NCBI GenBank assembly: GCA_900316625.1 | Contig: ONDO01000010.1 | Span: 1-53,073, forward strand | Source: an uncultured Lachnospiraceae bacterium | GTDB lineage: Bacteria; Bacillota; Clostridia; Lachnospirales; Lachnospiraceae | Length of the DNA stretch: 53,073 bases | Reading direction: 5' to 3' | In this document: one piece after another, positions 48,114-53,073 of the stretch | Layout: every line of letters begins with the position of its first letter | Position numbering within the stretch: the first letter of the stretch is position 1 | Notes under the pieces: model-generated | Database searches by the model: none | Told to the model about the DNA's origin: nothing | What the model saw: only the letters and a program-made list of their open reading frames with translations | Program-made: the position numbers and the translations under genes

Positions 48114-50316
48114 AATCTATCCCCATCCAAACATATATTTTGAGCTGGGTGCGGCTTTCTTCGACCTGATCCTGCTGGTTTACCTCTGTATTATAAAGGG
48201 CGAGGAGGTAAGACATAAGCGTTTCCGTTATTTTGTTTTGTCGGTTCTGGTGGCGGATGTTCTGGATGTGCTATCCGTCTATTCTCTGGTTTTGAAAGAT
48301 AAGATACCAGTCTTTCTGATCCTTCTCGTGAATGAGATCGGCTATCTCTTTGCGGCTGCCATGGAGATGTGTTTTGCCTATTATATTGATTCCTATACCA
48401 AACCGGAGAACTTACGGAAGGGCTTACGGCAGCGAATCAATGCAGGCATCATGCTGGTGATGACGGCTCTACTCATTGTAAATACCTTCACCCAGGCCAT
48501 AATCTATATCCCTGCCGACCGGGAAGGAATCATACGAAAACCGCTCTTCTATGGAACCATCGCAGTCATCATTGTCTATTACTTCCTGTATGCGACGATC
48601 ACGATCCTGATGCATTTCCACAAGTTGTCCCGAAAGCAGAGGGCGGTATTCGGAGTCCTTCTCTTCATGGCTTTCATAGGAATGTTCTCCCAGCTGTATG
48701 TTGGTAACCGTTCTCCGATCGCTATGCTCTTAGTATCCTTCGGTATGTATGGTATCTTCTTTTCCTTCGAATCGCCGGACTATCGTGCGCTCATGACGGT
48801 ACTTGAGGAATTAGATTCTGCAGAGAATAATGCAGAAGAAGCGAGCCGTACCAAGAGTATGTTCCTGGCCAACATGTCCCATGAGATCCGAACTCCTCTG
48901 AATGCCATTCTGGGAATGAATGAGCTGATCATCGGATCTGCAAGAGAACCGGATGTCCTCGCCTATGCACAGGGCATGCAGAATTCCGGTCAGGACCTGA
49001 TGAGGGTCGTAAATGAGATTCTCGATTATTCCAGATTAGATGCAGGAGATGTCAGTCCCATCTATGGCCCATTCTCCCTGTCCTCCATGACCGGTCGTCT
49101 CTTCCGCGAGTTCCATCATCATACAGAGCAGAAGCATCTCGCTTTCTATGGAAATGTAGACCAGAATCTACCGGACCGTATCTACGGAGATCAGGAGAAT
49201 ATCACAAGAATTCTGACGAATATTTTAGATAATGCAGTGACCTATACGACATCCGGTTCCATTACCTTTGGCGTCAGAGGATCTACGGAGGCTGAGATTG
49301 ATGATCTGAAGCGGAAGAAACATGCGAATATGATCCGCCTTGTCTACGAAGATGGAAGCACGGAACTTCATCAGCTAGGTCCTGAAATCGAAGAGCATAT
49401 TGAGTTCGAACCGCAGACGGAAGTGGACGAGGCCATTGGCGGTGGACTACGCTTCTTTCAGAAGAAAGCGAAGAGAGAACGGCTGAATACCGACCACGCA
49501 GAGAATGCCAAGGCAGCATTAGATGTCGCAAGACGTGCGAATATGACCCATATGTATCTGACCTTCGAAGTGTCAGATACAGGTCCTGGTATGGAGATGA
49601 AGGACATTCCCATGATGTTCGATTCCTTCCGCAGAATCGCAGTTCGTGGTATCGGAGCTGTCTCTGGTACCGGTCTGGGTCTTACGATCGCGAACAGCCT
49701 TGCGAACCTTCTGGGCGGACTGATTAGCGTTCAGAGCAAAGATGGGCGTGGCTCTACATTTCTCCTGGTCTTACCCATTGAAGTGGTAGGTAAGACCAGT
49801 GTCGGTGAAGTGAATGCATATCGTAGAACGCACACAGAAGCGGTTGCTGCCAGTGCAGAACAGGGACAGAAGTCTGAAGCTGCTACACAGACAGCGGGCG
49901 GCAGCAACCGGGTAACGGGGCAAAAGGGTATGGAGATGGTGGATTGTCGTGTTCTGGTTCTGGATGATAATCCCATGAATCTCAAGGTTGCAGCCGGTCT
50001 CCTGAAGGGAATAGTCTCGCAGTATAACACGGTTTCGAATGGAGAGGATGCGCTTCGCATGCTGGAGCAGGGTTCCTATGATCTCGTCATCACGGATCAT
50101 AAGATGCCGGGAATGTCGGGAGAAGAGTTCTTAAGAGAAGCAAGAAAGCTCTTCCTGAACCCGAATCCCCGTATTGTCCTGATGACAGCGTCTACCCCGG
50201 AAGAGGCAAGAAAAGTGGCAGAAAGGGAAGGATTCGATGGCTATCTTCCGAAACCGGTAAGGAAAGAGGAACTCTATCGGGAAGCCGTGAGATCGTATGA
50301 GAGAAATCACACCTGA
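48106..50316 (+). CDS. Hybrid sensor histidine kinase with receiver domain (second of a tandem pair)
   Basis: 736 residues from ATG 48106 (GGAGGAAGTC). The N-terminal seven-helix region resembles that of the previous protein (YPHPNIYFELGAAFFDLILL against YYPNIFWQASAAMFDVLLC). H259 lies in ANMSHEIRTPLNAILG; ATPase boxes are NILDNAVTYTTSG, VSDTGPGMEMKD and GTGLGLTIANSL. Between the first two boxes about 90 extra residues (about 391-481, charged) are inserted. The receiver (RVLVLDDNPMNLKVAAG; VITDHKMPGMSG; LPKPV) is complete. The two genes probably form one operon and may heterodimerise or phosphorylate a common partner; inference only. Confidence 0.91.
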   Translation: MHRIYPHPNIYFELGAAFFDLILLVYLCIIKGEEVRHKRFRYFVLSVLVADVLDVLSVYSLVLKDKIPVFLILLVNEIGYLFAAAMEMCFAYYIDSYTKPENLRKGLRQRINAGIMLVMTALLIVNTFTQAIIYIPADREGIIRKPLFYGTIAVIIVYYFLYATITILMHFHKLSRKQRAVFGVLLFMAFIGMFSQLYVGNRSPIAMLLVSFGMYGIFFSFESPDYRALMTVLEELDSAENNAEEASRTKSMFLANMSHEIRTPLNAILGMNELIIGSAREPDVLAYAQGMQNSGQDLMRVVNEILDYSRLDAGDVSPIYGPFSLSSMTGRLFREFHHHTEQKHLAFYGNVDQNLPDRIYGDQENITRILTNILDNAVTYTTSGSITFGVRGSTEAEIDDLKRKKHANMIRLVYEDGSTELHQLGPEIEEHIEFEPQTEVDEAIGGGLRFFQKKAKRERLNTDHAENAKAALDVARRANMTHMYLTFEVSDTGPGMEMKDIPMMFDSFRRIAVRGIGAVSGTGLGLTIANSLANLLGGLISVQSKDGRGSTFLLVLPIEVVGKTSVGEVNAYRRTHTEAVAASAEQGQKSEAATQTAGGSNRVTGQKGMEMVDCRVLVLDDNPMNLKVAAGLLKGIVSQYNTVSNGEDALRMLEQGSYDLVITDHKMPGMSGEEFLREARKLFLNPNPRIVLMTASTPEEARKVAEREGFDGYLPKPVRKEELYREAVRSYERNHT

Positions 50317-50341
50317 TTTCGATATGGTTTCGATATGTTTT

Positions 50342-50381
50342 CACAATCTCATGTTGAAAGCGGACGAGATTGTGCTAAAAT
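50342..50381 (+). promoter_or_regulatory. ppdK promoter inside a 9-bp inverted repeat
   Basis: TTGAAA (50354-50359), a 16-base spacer and TAAAAT (50376-50381) with an upstream TG (extended -10). CACAATCTC (50342-50350) and GAGATTGTG (50366-50374) are perfect inverted arms that bracket the -35 box and abut the -10 box, as expected of a repressor operator. The regulator is unknown. Confidence 0.65.
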
Positions 50382-50392
50382 AATATAGCCTA

Positions 50393-50410
50393 CGTGGGCA
50401 CCTACCCACG
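50393..50410 (+). promoter_or_regulatory. Hairpin near the 5' end of the ppdK transcript
   Basis: CGTGGG (50393-50398) pairs with CCCACG (50405-50410), about 5 bases after the predicted transcription start. No T-tract follows, so it is more likely an mRNA-protecting 5' hairpin than a terminator. Confidence 0.5.
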
Positions 50411-50449
50411 CACAAAGGAAACTAATCATTATTTAGGAGGAAAGTACAA

Positions 50450-53073
50450 ATGGCAAAATGGGTCTATACCTTCGCTGAAGGAAACATGTCCATGAGAAAC
50501 CTTCTCGGTGGTAAAGGTGCAAACCTTGCTGAGATGACTGAAATCGGTCTTCCGGTTCCCCAGGGTTTCACAATCACTACGGAAGCATGTACACAGTACT
50601 ATGAGGATGGCCGTAAGATCAATGATGAGATTATGGCTCAGACCATGGAAGGTGTTAAGTGGATGGAAGAGAAGAACGGTAAGAAGTTCGGTGATCTTAA
50701 GAATCCCCTTCTTGTTTCTGTTCGTTCCGGTGCTCGTGCATCCATGCCCGGTATGATGGATACCATCCTGAACCTTGGTCTTAACGATGATGTAGTTGCA
50801 GCTATGATCGCCGGCAACCCTGATCCTAAGTTCGAGCGTTTCGTATACGACTCTTACAGAAGATTCATCCAGATGTTCTCTGATGTCGTTATGGAAGTTG
50901 GTAAGAAGTACTTTGAGCAGCTGATCGACAAGATGAAGGAAGAGCGTGGTGTTAAGTACGACATCGATCTTACCGCAGCTGACCTTAAGGAACTTGCTCA
51001 GCAGTTCAAGGCTGAATACAAGAACCAGCTTGGTACTGATTTCCCTTCTGATCCCGTAGAGCAGCTCAAGCTCGCTATCGAGGCTGTATTCCGTTCCTGG
51101 GATAACCCTCGTGCAAACGTATATCGTCGTGACAACGACATCCCTTATTCCTGGGGTACCGCTGTTAACGTAATGCCTATGGTATTCGGTAACCTGAATG
51201 AACAGTCCGGTACCGGTGTTGCATTTACCCGTGATCCGGCAACCGGTGAGAACAAGCTTATGGGTGAGTTCCTCATCAATGCACAGGGTGAAGACGTAGT
51301 TGCAGGTGTTCGTACTCCTATGCCCATCGCTCAGATGAAGGAGGAATTCCCTGAAGCTTACGCTGAATTCCTGAAGGTTTGTGAGACTCTTGAGAATCAC
51401 TACCATGACATGCAGGATATGGAGTTCACTGTTGAGAACAAGAAGCTCTACATGCTTCAGTGCCGTAACGGTAAGAGAACTGCTCAGGCAGCTCTGAAGA
51501 TCGCTTGCGACCTTGTTGATGAAGGACACAAGACCGAGGAAGAAGCAGTTGCTATGATCGATCCTCGTAACCTTGACACCCTTCTTCATCCTCAGTTCGA
51601 TGCTGCAGCTCTTAAGGCAGCTACCCCGATCGGAAAGGGCCTTGGCGCTTCCCCTGGAGCAGCTTGCGGTAAGATCGTATTCACTGCTGATGATGCAGTT
51701 GCATGGGCAGCTAAGGGCGAGAAGGTTATCCTCGTTCGTCTTGAGACCTCCCCTGAAGATATCACCGGTATGAAGTCCGCTGAAGGTATTCTTACCGTTC
51801 GTGGTGGTATGACCAGCCATGCAGCAGTAGTTGCACGTGGTATGGGTGAGTGCTGTGTATCCGGTTGTGGCGACATCAACATGGATGAGGAGAACAAGAA
51901 GTTCACCCTTGCCGGTAAGGAATTCCATGAAGGAGACTTCATCTCCATCGATGGTACTACCGGTAACATCTATGATGGCGTTATCAAGACTGTAGATGCT
52001 CAGATCGCCGGTGAGTTCGGCCGTATCATGGCTTGGGCTGACAAGTTCAGAACCATGAAGGTTCGTACCAATGCGGATACTCCTACAGACGCTAAGAAGG
52101 CTCGTGAGCTTGGTGCTGAAGGTATCGGTCTCTGCCGTACCGAGCATATGTTCTTCGATGCAGAGCGTATTGCAGCATTCCGTGAGATGATCTGCTCTGA
52201 TACTGTAGAAGAGAGAGAAGCAGCACTTGCTAAGATCCTTCCTTATCAGCAGAACGACTTCGAACAGCTCTTCGAGACCATGGAAGGTGACCCGGTTACC
52301 ATTCGTTTCCTGGATCCTCCTCTTCATGAGTTCGTTCCTAACACCGAAGATGAGATCAAGGCTCTTGCAGAAGCTCAGGGTAAGTCCGTTGAGCAGATCA
52401 AGGCTATCATCGCTGGTCTTCACGAGTTCAACCCTATGATGGGTCATCGTGGATGCCGTCTTACCGTAACCTATCCGGAAATCGCTAAGATGCAGACCGC
52501 AGCGGTTATCCGTGCAGCAATCGCTGTTAACAAGAAGCATCCTGAGTTCAACGTAGCTCCTGAGATCATGATTCCTCTCGTTGGTGAGGCTAAGGAATTC
52601 AAGTTCGTTAAGGACATCGTTGTAGCTACCGCTGACAAGGAAATCGCTGATGCAGGCGCTACCCTCAAGTATGAGGTTGGTACCATGATCGAGATCCCCA
52701 GAGCAGCAATTACTGCTGATGAGATTGCTAAGGAAGCTGACTTCTTCTGCTTCGGTACCAACGATCTTACTCAGATGACCTTCGGCTTCTCTCGTGATGA
52801 TGCTGGTAAGTTCCTCGGCGCATACTACGATAAGAAGATCTACGAGTATGATCCGTTCGCTAAGCTTGATCAGGTTGGTGTTGGTAAGCTCATGGATACC
52901 GCTCTTAAGCTTGGTCGTCCTGTTAACCCTGCACTCCACGCTGGTATCTGTGGTGAGCACGGTGGAGATCCTTCCTCTGTTGAATTCTGCAACAAGATCG
53001 GTCTTGACTATGTATCCTGCTCTCCTTACCGCGTACCTGTTGCACGTCTTGCAGCAGCACAGGCAGCTATCGC
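50450..53073 (+). CDS. ppdK: Pyruvate, phosphate dikinase (last few codons outside the window)
   Basis: Interconverts pyruvate, ATP and phosphate with PEP, AMP and pyrophosphate. 874 residues are visible, ending RVPVARLAAAQAAI, so only the final few residues are missing. Nucleotide-binding part: LGGKGANLAEMTEIGLPVPQG and SVRSGARASMPGMMDT; the phospho-histidine domain carries GGMTSHAAVVARGMG with the catalytic His; the C-terminal barrel has GLCRTEHMFF, GTMIEIPRAA and GEHGGDP with the catalytic Cys in AGICGEHGG. The start at 50450 follows TTAGGAGGAAAG, a strong site. Codon use is strongly biased, as in highly expressed genes; this creates a very long antisense open frame. Confidence 0.97.
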   Translation, partial: MAKWVYTFAEGNMSMRNLLGGKGANLAEMTEIGLPVPQGFTITTEACTQYYEDGRKINDEIMAQTMEGVKWMEEKNGKKFGDLKNPLLVSVRSGARASMPGMMDTILNLGLNDDVVAAMIAGNPDPKFERFVYDSYRRFIQMFSDVVMEVGKKYFEQLIDKMKEERGVKYDIDLTAADLKELAQQFKAEYKNQLGTDFPSDPVEQLKLAIEAVFRSWDNPRANVYRRDNDIPYSWGTAVNVMPMVFGNLNEQSGTGVAFTRDPATGENKLMGEFLINAQGEDVVAGVRTPMPIAQMKEEFPEAYAEFLKVCETLENHYHDMQDMEFTVENKKLYMLQCRNGKRTAQAALKIACDLVDEGHKTEEEAVAMIDPRNLDTLLHPQFDAAALKAATPIGKGLGASPGAACGKIVFTADDAVAWAAKGEKVILVRLETSPEDITGMKSAEGILTVRGGMTSHAAVVARGMGECCVSGCGDINMDEENKKFTLAGKEFHEGDFISIDGTTGNIYDGVIKTVDAQIAGEFGRIMAWADKFRTMKVRTNADTPTDAKKARELGAEGIGLCRTEHMFFDAERIAAFREMICSDTVEEREAALAKILPYQQNDFEQLFETMEGDPVTIRFLDPPLHEFVPNTEDEIKALAEAQGKSVEQIKAIIAGLHEFNPMMGHRGCRLTVTYPEIAKMQTAAVIRAAIAVNKKHPEFNVAPEIMIPLVGEAKEFKFVKDIVVATADKEIADAGATLKYEVGTMIEIPRAAITADEIAKEADFFCFGTNDLTQMTFGFSRDDAGKFLGAYYDKKIYEYDPFAKLDQVGVGKLMDTALKLGRPVNPALHAGICGEHGGDPSSVEFCNKIGLDYVSCSPYRVPVARLAAAQAAI

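Noticed and set aside
50429-52960. An 843-residue open frame on the minus strand opposite ppdK
   Set aside because: It is fully antisense to a clearly real, highly biased gene, has no ribosome-binding site or recognisable domain, and similar long shadows occur opposite other biased genes here.

Overview
The window looks like a chromosomal segment of a Gram-positive anaerobe of the class Clostridia, most likely family Lachnospiraceae. The grounds are purine-rich ribosome-binding sites, a class II alpha2 glycyl-tRNA synthetase, the order era-recO-(membrane protein)-glyQS with ppdK further on, YesM/YesN-type two-component genes next to sugar ABC transporters, PadR/HAAS/DUF4097 and XRE/DUF2975 modules, and pyruvate phosphate dikinase. 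I assign it by gene content only. I saw no rRNA, tRNA or CRISPR array.

Layout. 1-970: one end of an IS200/IS605 element (tnpA complete, tnpB cut by the window edge). 1245-8746: amino-acid biosynthesis, with leuB, ilvD, ilvB, then serC and serA; a patch of nested repeats separates ilvD from ilvB. 8852-12265: a cysteine/cystine-type ABC transporter behind a leader that encodes a short peptide with three successive Cys codons and overlapping antiterminator and terminator structures. 12262-15999: a polytopic membrane protein, a structured repeat, and two head-to-head small modules each pairing a membrane protein with a small XRE regulator. 16461-26695: a galactose-type sugar uptake and sensing cluster (binding protein, MglA, MglC, YesN-like regulator, YesM-like kinase, membrane-anchored binding protein, second binding protein). 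26711-29097: PadR/HAAS/DUF4097 envelope module. 29167-35664: HD-GYP phosphodiesterase, DUF1015 protein, MscS channel, M16C peptidase. 35690-39580: era, recO, an unknown membrane protein, glyQS. 39770-50316: rRNA methyltransferase, C39-type peptidase, esterase, GH25 lysozyme (opposite strand), ketopantoate reductase-like enzyme, DUF1275 protein and two tandem hybrid histidine kinases. 50450-end: ppdK, lacking only its last few codons.

Three observations stand out. First, the cysteine transporter leader (8852-9073) has every element of ribosome-mediated attenuation: Cys codons, an antiterminator arm just downstream of them, and a mutually exclusive 12-bp terminator. Second, the first galactose-binding protein (16461-17753) appears to be a circular permutation of the MglB fold: its C-terminal 80 residues match the N-terminal part of ordinary MglB, including that of the paralogue at 25544-26695, while nearly all sugar-contact residues are kept. 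Its partner permease MglC carries an additional ~215-residue cytoplasmic coiled coil. Third, a dispersed hairpin repeat occurs at 4325-4430 and 13930-14020 with compensatory base changes between the copies, which argues for a conserved folded structure.

Long open frames antisense to ilvD, the mgl binding-protein gene and ppdK are treated as composition shadows of strongly codon-biased genes.
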